Shown one piece after another: positions 26,954 through 35,585 of a DNA stretch of 64,000 nt. This DNA is from Enterococcus florum (GTDB lineage: Bacteria > Bacillota > Bacilli > Lactobacillales > Enterococcaceae). Below the pieces are notes generated by a model. That model ran no database searches and was not told the DNA's origin. It saw only the letters and a program-made list of their open reading frames with translations. The position numbers were made by a program, and so were the translations under genes. Numbering within the stretch: the stretch's first letter is position 1; every line of letters starts with the position of its first letter. The stretch lies in NCBI RefSeq assembly GCF_004309355.1, contig NZ_BJCC01000028.1, forward strand, positions 34,342 to 98,341, in the 5' to 3' direction.

Positions 26954-28302
26954 TATATTGCCCTTCCTTCAATGGTAATTTTTTCAGGCGTTACTGCAGT
27001 GATCGTGCCATCGATGCTCGCATGAATATCCGCGCCTAAGGCCTTTTCAGGCGTTTTTCCAATCAATGCTCCGACCTGTACGGTATCACCGACGCCAACG
27101 ACCGGCTGAGCAGGTACCCCAATGTGCATTTTTAATGGGATCGTAACCGTGTCCGGTTTGAAAGCTACTAGTTCCTCTACTTTCAATTCAGCATATTCTT
27201 GCAAGCCATCTTTCAACAAAATATTTTTAGGCGGTACCTTTTGATAATCTCTCATCAAGGAAGGAATGAGCGGCTGCTCGCTCTTAGGGTAACGAATTCC
27301 TTTTTCAGCTAGACGAGCTTTTACATAATTATTGACCTGCCGCGGCATCAAGCCCATGGGACAAGCAATGACTTCGCATATTCCGCAAGAACAGCACAAC
27401 AGCGCCTCTTGCCAAATTGGATCATCTGAAATATCTTCAGGGACCTCTGTGATTGCTAAATGACGCATTATTCGATGCGGATGGATCGGATGGCCGATCT
27501 GGTAGCGAGGACATAATTCTGTGCACAATCGACATTGGATACAAGAAGAGCGTGCCTTATTGATGACCTGCTGCATATCTTTTTCGAATAGTTCATACAA
27601 AAAATCTCGCTTTTCAGTCAAGATAATTCCCGAGGTAGTTTTAGTGACCACTTGTTGGAAGAACTCTTCTTTCGTTCCAACCCTACCCATCATCGGTCCG
27701 CCATTGATAAACATAAACTCTTCTAGAGTCGCCCCCCCAGCCATTTCTAAACAATCAGCAAAAGAGGTCCCGATCGGTACTTGTAAGATCTTCGGATTGT
27801 TAACCGCACCAGTGATCGTTAACAATTTATGGGTAAAGGGTTTATCTTGCTTTGCGTGATAAACATTCAACATCGTCGAAATATTAGAGACCACACAACC
27901 AACTTCGATTGGAATGCCGCTTGGTGGAACCGTTCGTCCGGTCACTTCGAACACCATAGCTTGTTCATCACCTGCAGGGTAGTAATTCTCCATTTTGAAA
28001 ATGGACACTGGTACCTGCAGCTCATCGATGGCGGTTTCTAAAGCTCGAATCTCTTTTGTGTAATGGACCTTCGTAGCGATCACGATATGTTGGGCTTTTA
28101 ATAATTTTCCTACCTCTGCAATGGCCTGAACACATTCCTTTGCGAAATGATTCATGACATAGTGATCGGTTTTTAAGAGAGGTTCACATTCCGCTGCGTT
28201 GATAATGAAATATTCTGCTTCTGCACGAAGCTTTGCAGCAGTTGGGAAACCGGCCCCACCACAACCGACGATTCCTGCAGAGGTTATTTGTTCCAACAGC
28301 AT
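26953..28302 (-). CDS. pduS: Cobalamin reductase PduS (RnfC-like Fe-S flavoprotein)
   Basis: 449 residues. Reduces cob(III)alamin/cob(II)alamin for adenosylation by PduO. N-terminal GIVGCGGAGFPTAAKL is the nucleotide/FMN-binding start of the RnfC-like domain. Two [4Fe-4S] motifs are present: CIQCRLCTELCP near residue 256 and CCSCGICEVIACP near residue 302. A C-terminal SLBB/RnfC barrel follows. It is translated just before PduT, the Fe-S shell protein that may feed it electrons. Confidence 0.93.
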   Translation of the reverse strand: MLLEQITSAGIVGCGGAGFPTAAKLRAEAEYFIINAAECEPLLKTDHYVMNHFAKECVQAIAEVGKLLKAQHIVIATKVHYTKEIRALETAIDELQVPVSIFKMENYYPAGDEQAMVFEVTGRTVPPSGIPIEVGCVVSNISTMLNVYHAKQDKPFTHKLLTITGAVNNPKILQVPIGTSFADCLEMAGGATLEEFMFINGGPMMGRVGTKEEFFQQVVTKTTSGIILTEKRDFLYELFEKDMQQVINKARSSCIQCRLCTELCPRYQIGHPIHPHRIMRHLAITEVPEDISDDPIWQEALLCCSCGICEVIACPMGLMPRQVNNYVKARLAEKGIRYPKSEQPLIPSLMRDYQKVPPKNILLKDGLQEYAELKVEELVAFKPDTVTIPLKMHIGVPAQPVVGVGDTVQVGALIGKTPEKALGADIHASIDGTITAVTPEKITIEGRAI

Positions 28303-28312
28303 AATACGTTCC

Positions 28313-29569
28313 TCATTTCTGTAGTAGTTTCGATGGCTGATGATTCAGAGCTTCGATATCAGCCATAAATCGTTTGCCTTCTTTAGTCAGTAAGTGCGTC
28401 ATATCGGAAGGAGAGATCAAGCGTTTGCGATTCTTTAGTAGGCTCTCAGCCAGTTTTAAGGACAAAGCTTTAGCAATGAAGTGCTCTGATTTCGTTTGAA
28501 TAACGTCAAAATCTGGGAAGGTTCCATTATTTGCCGTTCGAGTGATGTTGGCAATCGCCAAGTAGCCAAGTGAATCCTGGAAAATTTGAAGAAAAAGTGC
28601 CTCTAAATTTTGACGTTTTCCTTTGTTCACTCGATAGCACTCTTCAAACTTAGAAAAGTAAGACTGATACACATTTTCTATCATTGACAATAAATAAGCG
28701 GTCATGTTTTCTCTTTTAACGTTCGAAGGAAGCGAACGTACACTGTAGCAAGCGTATTGAGAAACCAAATTCGCCAAAAAATAGCCTAAATCATAAGAAA
28801 AAGGACCCATCATCGTATACTCCATATCGATCACCTTCAATTGGGAAGGAGAAATAAAAATATTTGATGAATGAAAATCTCCATGGATCAAACATTGCGA
28901 ATGTCGGGAAAAATCTCGTATCAGCTGTTGCCAGTCTTCCCAAAGTGCGGGTTGTTCTTTAAAAGAAAAAAGAATACTTTGTAAAGCGATTTCATAATTA
29001 TTGGCTTCAGCAATCATGCTTTCATGGGGCTGTAGAATAAAATCAACGATCACACGCCGCATGTCAGAGTTTTCAAAATAATAAGCTAGATCTTTTTGTT
29101 TTTGCTCGTCTAGGTTGAAGGCGGAAGTATGAAAATGACAATTTGCCAAAAATTCTCCAATCTGTTTACCCAACAGAGGGGCCTTTTTCCCCTTGCAAAG
29201 AAAGAAGCGCAGGACAGAGAGCTGAGAAAGATCCTCCATTATAAATAGGTGGTGATCCTCGTCGACAAAAACCACCTCCGGCACAGCCTCCGGAGACAGC
29301 CCTTTACGCAACCTATAGGTCATATATTCCAAATAATTTCGTGAAGGGTCAAGTTCTCCAAGATCTATTGCACTGGAAATGAAGGCTTTGGCGTGTTTCA
29401 CAATGTAAGATCGACCATGCTGACGAACCTTAAATAAATAATTGACATATCCCTCGATATAACTGTCGTTTTCATTGGTCAATTGAAGAATGTCGATCGG
29501 TTCCTCTGGAGTAAACAAATCAGTTTTTTCTATTAAATAGTCGTGTAAAGTTTCTACTGAAATGTCCAT
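28313..29569 (-). CDS. MtnK-like sugar kinase (5-methylthioribose kinase / APH family)
   Basis: 418 residues from the ATG at 29569, which has AAAGGAG 7 bases upstream (the TTG at 29587 lies before that site). Protein-kinase-like phosphotransferase: nucleotide loop YLFKVRQ...YIVKHAKAF, Brenner motif CLIHGDFHSSNIF with catalytic Asp and Mg-binding Asn, and VIDMEYTMMGPFSYDLGYFLA replacing the DFG region as in MtnK. Length fits MtnK (about 400). It heads the operon with pduS and pduT, so its substrate should relate to B12-dependent diol dehydratase metabolism. 5-deoxyribose from damaged adenosylcobalamin is a candidate. MtnA and an aldolase are not in the window. Family assignment is solid, substrate is inference. 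Confidence 0.72.
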   Translation of the reverse strand: MDISVETLHDYLIEKTDLFTPEEPIDILQLTNENDSYIEGYVNYLFKVRQHGRSYIVKHAKAFISSAIDLGELDPSRNYLEYMTYRLRKGLSPEAVPEVVFVDEDHHLFIMEDLSQLSVLRFFLCKGKKAPLLGKQIGEFLANCHFHTSAFNLDEQKQKDLAYYFENSDMRRVIVDFILQPHESMIAEANNYEIALQSILFSFKEQPALWEDWQQLIRDFSRHSQCLIHGDFHSSNIFISPSQLKVIDMEYTMMGPFSYDLGYFLANLVSQYACYSVRSLPSNVKRENMTAYLLSMIENVYQSYFSKFEECYRVNKGKRQNLEALFLQIFQDSLGYLAIANITRTANNGTFPDFDVIQTKSEHFIAKALSLKLAESLLKNRKRLISPSDMTHLLTKEGKRFMADIEALNHQPSKLLQK

Positions 29570-29773
29570 AGAAACGCTCCTTTTCAATGGTTTCCCTCTT
29601 TTCTTTAGTTTAACGAGGAAAGTAGGGAAAATCTATAACACAATTATGTGGAATTCTTCCTAAAGTAGTAAAATTTTGCTTTTTAAAATGCGGAGCAATC
29701 GATTTGAGCAAAAAACTTGTATTTTCATGTGCTAAAATAAATGTATGAAAATGGAACAGGGGATGTGAGGCAA
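29570..29773. promoter_or_regulatory. Divergent promoter region, kinase-pduST versus pduUV
   Basis: Two divergent transcripts start in these 204 bases. For pduU an extended -10 (TG-C-TAAAAT, TAAAAT at 29733-29738) is visible without a -35 hexamer, which would suit an activator-dependent promoter. No clear consensus promoter is seen on the minus strand. Confidence 0.45.
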
Positions 29774-30124
29774 TTGTCTAAACGAAAAAATATTGAACGC
29801 TCGATTCAAGAGTATGTACCAGGAAAGCAGGTCACATTGGCGCATTTGATCCCGAATGCCGACCCTGAAGTGTTCGAAAAGCTGGGGCTGATGGAAGAAA
29901 GAAATGCGATCGGCATTTTGACAATCACGCCAAGTGAGGCGTCGATCATCGGAGCAGACATTGCCAAAAAATCAGGGAGTGTCACAATTGGTTTCATGGA
30001 TCGCTTTAGCGGAGCAGTCGTTATTACAGGCGAGGTTTCTTCAGTGGAATTTGCTTTAAAACAAGTTACTCAAACCTTGGCCAATGTACTAGATTTTGAT
30101 ATTCCTGAAATCACAAGGTCGTAG
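29774..30124 (+). CDS. pduU: Microcompartment shell protein PduU (circularly permuted BMC)
   Basis: 116 residues when started at TTG 29774, the same length as Salmonella PduU; GTG 29765 is an alternative and the ATG at 29741 lies within the likely promoter. The signature [20 protein letters not shown] is the N-terminal beta-barrel strand of PduU/EutS, followed by [17 protein letters not shown] and [16 protein letters not shown]. It forms permuted hexamers in the shell. Five bases separate it from pduV. Confidence 0.92.
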   Translation: MSKRKNIERSIQEYVPGKQVTLAHLIPNADPEVFEKLGLMEERNAIGILTITPSEASIIGADIAKKSGSVTIGFMDRFSGAVVITGEVSSVEFALKQVTQTLANVLDFDIPEITRS

Positions 30125-30129
30125 CATTT

Positions 30130-30561
30130 ATGCGAAAAGTGATTTTTATTGGGGAGACGGGCTGTGGGAAAACCAGCTTGTCACAGTGGCTGCAAAACAA
30201 GGAACAGGTTTATCATAAGACACAGCAAGTTTATTATTTTGATGATTCGATCGACACGCCAGGTGAATTTATGGAAAACCGATTTTATTACAATGCTTTA
30301 GTCAGTGCTGCAGTCGACGCACAAATCGTAGCATTCGTTCAAAGTATCAAAGGCACACAGAATTATTTCCCACCTTTCTTTTCATCGCGTTTCACAAAAC
30401 CTATTATCGGGATTATTTCGAAAATCGATTTAGCAGAGGAGGAACAGATGATCCTGCAGGCAAAGAAACGGTTGCGTTTGGCAGGTGCGAAGGAGATTTT
30501 TGAGGTTTCGATTGTTACTGAAGAAGGGCTGGAAGCACTGGAGGAATATCTTTTTCAATAA
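30130..30561 (+). CDS. pduV: PduV/EutP-like small GTPase-related protein
   Basis: 143 residues. P-loop FIGETGCGKTSLSQ (residues 6-19) and GIISKIDLAEEE in place of the NKxD motif give a Ras-like fold. PduV of Salmonella associates with the organelle surface through PduU; the pduU-pduV order here agrees. No strong terminator directly follows; the riboswitch promoter starts 9 bases after the stop. Confidence 0.88.
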   Translation: MRKVIFIGETGCGKTSLSQWLQNKEQVYHKTQQVYYFDDSIDTPGEFMENRFYYNALVSAAVDAQIVAFVQSIKGTQNYFPPFFSSRFTKPIIGIISKIDLAEEEQMILQAKKRLRLAGAKEIFEVSIVTEEGLEALEEYLFQ

Positions 30562-30569
30562 TCTGGATT

Positions 30570-30598
30570 TTGATATATCTAAGAGAATATGATATGAT
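30570..30598 (+). promoter_or_regulatory. SigmaA promoter for the antisense-oriented cobalamin riboswitch
   Basis: TTGATA (30570-30575), a 17-base spacer and TATGAT (30593-30598) form a near-consensus promoter that begins just after the pduV stop and fires into the riboswitch at 30616. An independent promoter here shows the riboswitch is a transcription unit of its own and not merely a pduV 3' tail. Confidence 0.8.
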
Positions 30599-30615
30599 TT
30601 AGCTAATATAAATAA

Positions 30616-30717
30616 GTGGTCTAGGAATTTTGTTCGATCAAGGAAGCTGGTGAGAACCCAGCGCTGTACCCGCAACTGTAAAGTAGAGTTCTACTGAGTC
30701 AGACACTTGATTACCAC
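30616..30717 (+). promoter_or_regulatory. Cobalamin riboswitch aptamer, convergent to pocR
   Basis: The B12 aptamer core is clear: GGAAGCTGGTGAGAACCC, CGCTGTACCCGCAACTGTAA, and ACTGAGTCAGACACTTGATTACC. GTGGT (30616-30620) pairs with ACCAC (30713-30717) to close P1. It is followed by a terminator at 30726-30754. No plus-strand gene lies downstream; instead the RNA would run antisense through pocR. The same arrangement in Listeria monocytogenes gives the B12-controlled antisense RNA AspocR. Confidence 0.9.
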
Positions 30718-30725
30718 ATCCATCT

Positions 30726-30754
30726 GCTTTTTCGGGAAAAGGAAAGCTGTTTTT
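30726..30754 (+). terminator. Terminator platform of the second cobalamin riboswitch
   Basis: GCTTTTTC near 30726 pairs imperfectly with GAAAAGGAAAGC ending at 30747 and is followed by TGTTTTT. It lies 9 bases after P1, which suits B12-dependent termination. Confidence 0.6.
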
Positions 30755-30782
30755 GGACGCGATAAGTCTATACTTTTGTGAA

Positions 30783-30818
30783 AAAAGACAGATCTTTCTG
30801 AAGAAAGGTCTGTCTTTT
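30783..30818. terminator. pocR terminator (bidirectional hairpin)
   Basis: AAAAGACAGA (30783-30792) and TCTGTCTTTT (30809-30818) with an inner TTTCT/AGAAA stem. On the minus strand a T run follows 23 bases after the pocR stop. On the plus strand the T tract is weaker (CGTTTATT). Confidence 0.75.
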
Positions 30819-30841
30819 CGTTTATTGATTTAATAATAGGG

Positions 30842-31759
30842 CTATCGAGAAGTTTGCAACAGCTCTTTGCGATATTTCGCAGGCGTTGTATTCGTGAATT
30901 GTTTAAAGGTTTTACAGAAATAGCTGGCTTGCGAAAATCCAACGTTATGAGAAATCGTTTCGATACTTAATCGAGATTCTTTCAGCAAAGCTTTCGCCCG
31001 TTCAATCCGCTGTTGGTTTAAATAGGTGATAAAGTTGATGCCTAATTCTTTTTTGAATAATTTGCTGAAGTAGTATTGACTAAGATAAACATGATTAGCG
31101 ACTTCTTCTAGTGTAAGCGGTTTAGTTATATTCTTCTGGATATATTGTGTAGCCTTGTAAATTTCATCCTTGTTTGTTTGCTGAGCAGGATTTGGCGAAT
31201 CTAATTGCTTTGGTGTTACTTTGAAAACGATCCTGTCTCTTGGATGTGATTCATCCGAATGGTGGTTACAAATTTTTTCAAGCAGACGGGCCGCACTTCG
31301 CATTCTTTGTGGTGAAAGAGTGGTGATCGATTTGCGTGCCTGTCGCAAGTCATGATAGGCTTGCCAATTGGATTGAATTTCCTGGATCATCGGGAATTCA
31401 TCTCCATAGACAGGATCGACTTCCGTTTGTCCCATTAAAAGAAACCCGTGCAATTGGTCGTTGACGATTACGGGAAAGGAAACATCGGTTAGACCGGCGT
31501 GACAGCGATAAATACAAGGACGTCCAGTTTTTGACGCTTCTAGTCCACCATACATATCACACTTTTGACAAAGCTTGTGAAATTCAGGGTACATGCGCAT
31601 CGCCCGGCAAAAAGGGGAAAAATTAAAGAGGGAAGAAGATTCTCTTCCACGAATATCTACAATAACTGCTCCAAGATCGGTTGCACAAGCAAAGTCTTCC
31701 ATGATGTTGTTCAAAATGACGGTCTCATTGGTACTTGATTCAGGTGTTAGCCTATCCAT
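30842..31759 (-). CDS. pocR: PocR, propanediol-responsive AraC-family activator
   Basis: 305 residues from the ATG at 31759 (AAAGGGAGG 6 bases upstream; an upstream ATG at 31783 precedes the ribosome site). N-terminal PocR sensory domain with a cysteine-rich segment (FCRAMRMYPEFHKLCQKCD, then CIYRCHAGLTD). C-terminal AraC helix-turn-helix pair (LEEVANHVYLSQYYFSKLFK and IETISHNVGFSQASYFCKTF). In Salmonella and Listeria PocR turns on pdu and cob genes with propanediol. It is divergent from pduA across 324 bases, and opposed by the riboswitch-driven RNA from its 3' side. Confidence 0.93.
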   Translation of the reverse strand: MDRLTPESSTNETVILNNIMEDFACATDLGAVIVDIRGRESSSLFNFSPFCRAMRMYPEFHKLCQKCDMYGGLEASKTGRPCIYRCHAGLTDVSFPVIVNDQLHGFLLMGQTEVDPVYGDEFPMIQEIQSNWQAYHDLRQARKSITTLSPQRMRSAARLLEKICNHHSDESHPRDRIVFKVTPKQLDSPNPAQQTNKDEIYKATQYIQKNITKPLTLEEVANHVYLSQYYFSKLFKKELGINFITYLNQQRIERAKALLKESRLSIETISHNVGFSQASYFCKTFKQFTNTTPAKYRKELLQTSR

Positions 31760-32083
31760 AATGTGCCTCCCTTTTTGTTGCATTTTAAAAAAGTAATGTA
31801 CTTTTTTATAATTTTATCAAATTTATGGGGTGTTTGACACAACAAAATAAGCGCTTACATATTTTTGGTGTGCTTTTAGCAATATTTTGCTATTCTTGGT
31901 TTATGCAAATTTCGCCTTTTTCCCTTGTGGTAAAGGCTTTTTGTCGTGGTATTATCCCATTTAGAACAATTTTTTACAATAAATGAATATTTTTTTGGAA
32001 ATGGATAGAACAATAATGTTTTATCCATTTTTTGTATGATGAAACTGTAAGCAATCAATTATTTTATATTAGGAGGATGAGTC
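31760..32083. promoter_or_regulatory. pocR-pduA divergent control region
   Basis: These 324 AT-rich bases hold no gene. On the plus strand a -10 TATGAT (32035-32040) precedes pduA and no -35 hexamer is present. Over the -35 position lies an inverted repeat, AAATGGATA (31999-32007) and TATCCATTT (32022-32030), with AACA/TGTT continuing inward. On the minus strand TTGTGT and GATAAA with an 18-base gap make a plausible pocR promoter. An A/T palindrome (AAAAAAGTA 31787-31795, TACTTTTTT 31799-31807) lies in the pocR leader. The dyad at 31999-32030 is the best candidate for an activator site. Confidence 0.6.
31844..31859. promoter_or_regulatory. Possible cre (CcpA) site
   Basis: AAAATAAGCGCTTACA matches the cre core (AANCGNTNNCA) but lacks the leading TG, two mismatches in all. 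It lies next to the pocR promoter. Carbon repression of propanediol use is common, but the match is imperfect. Confidence 0.3.
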
Positions 32084-32365
32084 ATGCAGCAAGAAGCTTT
32101 AGGAATGATTGAGACCCGTGGTTTGATCGGCGCAATCGAAGCAGCAGATGCGATGGTAAAAGCGGCAAATGTCATGTTGATCGGTACCGAAAAAATTGGG
32201 TCCGGGTTAGTAACTGTCATGGTACGAGGAGATGTTGGTGCGGTAAAAGCAGCAGTGGATGCAGGTGTTTCTGCGGCAAACAGTGTTGGAGAGGTTGTGT
32301 CCAATTACGTGATTCCAAGACCTCATACAGAAGTTGAATCGCTTTTACCAAAAGTTTCTGAATAA
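32084..32365 (+). CDS. pduA: Microcompartment hexameric shell protein PduA
   Basis: 93 residues, one BMC domain: [64 protein letters not shown] around residue 45 includes the residues lining the hexamer pore. AGGAGG lies 7 bases before the ATG. First gene of the 18-gene pdu operon. Close to PduJ at 38899. Confidence 0.95.
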   Translation: MQQEALGMIETRGLIGAIEAADAMVKAANVMLIGTEKIGSGLVTVMVRGDVGAVKAAVDAGVSAANSVGEVVSNYVIPRPHTEVESLLPKVSE

Positions 32366-32383
32366 CGGAGGAGGTAGCCAGTA

Positions 32384-33205
32384 ATGGATGACAACAAATT
32401 CGAGATGGAAGATATTATCCAGCGAGTGTTAGCCAAATTTGATGCTGAAGCTCCGTCGACGCAACAAACTGAAACGACTAATGGAGGGGAAAATAAAATG
32501 ATCCAAAAAACATGCAACTTGACTGAATTTGTAGGTGCAACAGAATTTGGCGATACGATCGGATTGGTTATCGCAAATGTTGACAACAGTTTATTAGAAA
32601 AAATGGAGTTAGAAAAAAAATACCGTTCAATTGGGATCATAGGCGCACGTACAGGAGCGGGGCCACAAATCTTTGCTGCAGACGAAGCTGTAAAGGCTAC
32701 AAACACAGAAATCATTTCGATTGAACTGCCGCGCGATACCAAGGGCGGAGCTGGTCATGGTTCGATCGTCATTTTTGGTGGTGATGATGTATCTGATGTG
32801 AAACGAGCAGTAGAAGTTACGCTGAAAGAAGTGGATACTCGTACCTTTGGTGATGTTTACGGCAATGAAGCTGGCCATATCGAGTTACAGTATACTGCAC
32901 GTGCGAGCTATGCATGTAATAAAGTTTGGGGCACGCCAGTAGGTAAAGCCTTTGGCGTTATCGTAGGGGCACCAGCAGCGATCGGTGTCGTTATGGCAGA
33001 TACCGCATTGAAGGCGGCAAACGTTGAGATTGTTGGGTATGCCACTCCGCAGCACGGTCAAAGCTTCTCAAATGAGGTAACCATGACGATCACAGGAGAT
33101 TCTGGCGCAGTACGTCAAGCGGTGATCTCTGCCCGTGAGATTGGTTTCAAACTGTTAGGTACGCTTGGAAGCGAACCGAAAAACGATCAACCTTCATACA
33201 TTTAA
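32384..33205 (+). CDS. pduB: Microcompartment trimeric shell protein PduB (with internal PduB' start)
   Basis: 273 residues with two BMC repeats forming a BMC-T trimer. Residues 1-38 are an N-terminal extension with an amphipathic helix (FEMEDIIQRVLAKF) before a Thr/Gln-rich linker. At residue 39 an internal ATG (32498) has its own GGAGGGG 8 bases upstream, so a 235-residue PduB' is expected from the same gene, as in Salmonella where both forms occur and the long form ties cargo to the shell. GGAGGAGG precedes the first ATG. Confidence 0.94.
   Translation: MDDNKFEMEDIIQRVLAKFDAEAPSTQQTETTNGGENKMIQKTCNLTEFVGATEFGDTIGLVIANVDNSLLEKMELEKKYRSIGIIGARTGAGPQIFAADEAVKATNTEIISIELPRDTKGGAGHGSIVIFGGDDVSDVKRAVEVTLKEVDTRTFGDVYGNEAGHIELQYTARASYACNKVWGTPVGKAFGVIVGAPAAIGVVMADTALKAANVEIVGYATPQHGQSFSNEVTMTITGDSGAVRQAVISAREIGFKLLGTLGSEPKNDQPSYI
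32498..32500 (+). promoter_or_regulatory. Internal translation start for PduB'
   Basis: ATG at 32498 is preceded by GGAGGGG and an 8-base spacer inside pduB. It would give a 235-residue protein starting MIQKTCNLTEFVGATEFG. Confidence 0.75.
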
Positions 33206-33227
33206 TGAATAGGAGTGAAAAGAGCAT

Positions 33228-34889
33228 ATGAAATCAAAACGTTTTGAAGAACTGGCAAAACGCCCTGTTAACCAAGACGGCTTTGTCGATGAATGGATCG
33301 AAGAAGGCTTAATTGCCATGCAAAGTCCGAATGACCCAACGCCAAGCATCAAAATCGTCAATGGTGAAGTCGTTGAATTAGATGGAAAGAAAAAAGAAGA
33401 TTTTGATTTGATCGATTCCTTTATTGCAAAATACGGAATCAAATTAGACAAGGCTGAAGAAGCAATGGCCATTGATTCTAAGGTGTTAGCAAATAAAATC
33501 GTTGATCCAAACATCAGTCGTGAAGAAATCATTGATCTGACAACTTCTTGTACACCAGGTAAATTGAATGAAGTAGTCGGTTACATGAACGTGGTGGAAA
33601 TGATGATGGCTGTTCAAAAAATGCGGGCACGTCGTCGTCCAACAACGCAATCCCACGTAACCAACGTGCGGGATAACCCGGTTCAGATCGCAGCGGATGC
33701 AGCAGAAGGTGCGCTCCGCGGCTTTGATGAACAAGAAACAACGGTGGCGGTTGCTCGATATGCACCATTCAATGCAGTAGCAATCATGGTAGGCTCGCAA
33801 GTTGGACGCCCAGGAGTGTTGACACAGTGCTCACTAGAAGAAGCAACTGAGCTTGATTTGGGGATGCGTGGTTTTACTGCCTACGCTGAAACGATTTCCG
33901 TTTACGGAACAGAACAAGTATTTACTGATGGAGATGATACTCCTTGGTCGAAAGGCTTCCTAGCATCTTGTTACGCTTCCCGTGGACTGAAAATGCGGTT
34001 TACATCAGGAACTGGTTCAGAAGTACAGATGGGCTATTCAGAAGGGAAATCGATGCTGTATCTAGAAACACGCTGTATTTTCCTTTCTAAAGCAGCTGGG
34101 GTTCAAGGATTGCAGAACGGCTCGATCAGCTGTATCGGGGTTCCCGGTGCTGTACCTTCAGGGATTCGGGCAGTCTTGGCGGAAAATCTGTTGGCAATGA
34201 TGCTGGATCTTGAGGTTGCCTCAGGAAATGACCAAACCTTCTCACATTCAGACATTCGACGGACTGCACGCTTGTTGATGCAATTCTTGCCTGGAACAGA
34301 TTTCATTTCCTCTGGATATTCTTCAACACCAAACTATGACAACATGTTTGCCGGCTCAAACTTTGATGCTACTGATTTTGACGACTACAACGTGATGCAG
34401 CGGGATCTGCGAGTTGATGGCGGATTGCGTCCAGTTAATGAAGAGGACGTTATCGAGGTTCGTAATAAAGCAGCTCGTGCACTGCAAGCCTTGTTTGCTC
34501 AACTAGGCCTACCTGAAATCACAGACGAAGAGGTTCAAGCAGCAACTTATGCAAATGGATCCAAGGATATGCCTGAACGCGACATGGTTGAAGATATCAA
34601 GATGGCTGGAGAACTTCTGGAAAGAGGATCAACAGGTCTTGATTTAGTGAAAGGACTTGCTGACGGCGGGCATAAAGACGTAGCAACAAGTGTATTGAAT
34701 CTATTGAAACAGCGGGTTGCCGGTGATTTCCTACAAACTTCTGCTATTTTCAATGCGGATTGGGAAGTAATTTCTGCTGTAAATGACAAAAATGATTATG
34801 CAGGACCAGGTACAGGGTATCGTCTAGATGGCGAAGAATGGGAAAAAGTCAAAGCGATCCCTAGTGCAATCAATCCGAAAGATGTGTAA
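33228..34889 (+). CDS. pduC: Adenosylcobalamin-dependent propanediol dehydratase, large subunit
   Basis: 553 residues, matching PduC. Converts 1,2-propanediol to propionaldehyde (also glycerol to 3-hydroxypropionaldehyde) by radical chemistry in a TIM barrel. Blocks such as [24 protein letters not shown] (substrate and metal site, His143-type and Glu170-type region), [23 protein letters not shown], and [17 protein letters not shown] are strongly conserved. GGAG 10 bases before the ATG. Together with PduD and PduE it forms the organelle's core enzyme. Confidence 0.96.
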   Translation: MKSKRFEELAKRPVNQDGFVDEWIEEGLIAMQSPNDPTPSIKIVNGEVVELDGKKKEDFDLIDSFIAKYGIKLDKAEEAMAIDSKVLANKIVDPNISREEIIDLTTSCTPGKLNEVVGYMNVVEMMMAVQKMRARRRPTTQSHVTNVRDNPVQIAADAAEGALRGFDEQETTVAVARYAPFNAVAIMVGSQVGRPGVLTQCSLEEATELDLGMRGFTAYAETISVYGTEQVFTDGDDTPWSKGFLASCYASRGLKMRFTSGTGSEVQMGYSEGKSMLYLETRCIFLSKAAGVQGLQNGSISCIGVPGAVPSGIRAVLAENLLAMMLDLEVASGNDQTFSHSDIRRTARLLMQFLPGTDFISSGYSSTPNYDNMFAGSNFDATDFDDYNVMQRDLRVDGGLRPVNEEDVIEVRNKAARALQALFAQLGLPEITDEEVQAATYANGSKDMPERDMVEDIKMAGELLERGSTGLDLVKGLADGGHKDVATSVLNLLKQRVAGDFLQTSAIFNADWEVISAVNDKNDYAGPGTGYRLDGEEWEKVKAIPSAINPKDV

Positions 34890-34903
34890 GGAGGAATAGA
34901 AAA

Positions 34904-35572
34904 ATGGCTGAAGTAAATGAACAATTATTACGTTCTGTAATTGCTGAAGTTCTAAAAGAAATGCAGCAAGAAACCGCTGATACTCAAGTGGATTTTAAAG
35001 CAGCAAATACGCAAACAGCAGCGACTTCTTCTGACTGGTTCCAACCGATCGGGGTTGCCCAACCGGGAACGTCTAGTGATGAAGTGGTGATTGCCGTTGC
35101 ACCAGCGTTTGCAGAATCTCAAACAACTAACATTATTGGTGTTCCCCATAAGGATATCATTCGACAAGTGATTGCAGGAATCGAAGAGGAAGGATTGAAA
35201 GCTCGCGTAGTCAAAGTATATCGTTCTTCCGATGTGGCCTTCGTTGCAGTGGAGGGTGACAAATTATCTGGCTCTGGCATTTGTGTGTCATTGCAATCCA
35301 AAGGAACTTCGATCATCCATCAAAAGGATCTGCAGCCTCTGTCTAACCTAGAACTGTTCCCGCAAGCACCGCTGATCGATCTGGAAACCTATCGCGCAAT
35401 CGGGAAAAATGCTGCGAAGTATGCGAAGGGCGAATCACCAAACCCAGTACCAATGATGAACGACCAAATGGCAAGACCAAAATACCAAGCGTTGTCTGCG
35501 CTGCTGCACATTAAAGAAACCAAGCATGTTGTCATTGGGAAACCAGCTGACGAAATTGCAATCAGATTATAG
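34904..35572 (+). CDS. pduD: Propanediol dehydratase, medium subunit
   Basis: 222 residues. N-terminal 18 residues ([19 protein letters not shown]) are an amphipathic helix of the kind that targets the enzyme into the organelle, followed by a linker and the catalytic core ([37 protein letters not shown]). Forms the dehydratase with PduC and PduE. GGAGG before the ATG. Confidence 0.95.
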   Translation: MAEVNEQLLRSVIAEVLKEMQQETADTQVDFKAANTQTAATSSDWFQPIGVAQPGTSSDEVVIAVAPAFAESQTTNIIGVPHKDIIRQVIAGIEEEGLKARVVKVYRSSDVAFVAVEGDKLSGSGICVSLQSKGTSIIHQKDLQPLSNLELFPQAPLIDLETYRAIGKNAAKYAKGESPNPVPMMNDQMARPKYQALSALLHIKETKHVVIGKPADEIAIRL

Positions 35573-35585
35573 TGAGGTGCATAAA

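Larger units (their letters stand above)
30599..31759 (+). ncRNA. Predicted riboswitch-controlled antisense RNA to pocR (AspocR-like)
   Basis: Inferred transcript beginning at the promoter 30570-30598 and, when the aptamer is empty, continuing past 30754 into the complementary strand of pocR. A second hairpin at 30783-30818 must also be read through for long antisense RNA. The 3' end is unknown; the coordinate given is the far end of pocR. With B12 bound, only a stub of about 150 bases is expected. Confidence 0.55.

Noticed and set aside
30599..30840. EutX/Rli55-like RNA that sequesters an ANTAR regulator
   Set aside because: No paired ANTAR-type hairpins or eutVW genes are seen; the pocR-antisense layout explains the riboswitch better.
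31787..31807. Terminator in the pocR leader
   Set aside because: The palindrome is A/T only and weakly stable; it is more likely an operator or chance in an AT-rich region.
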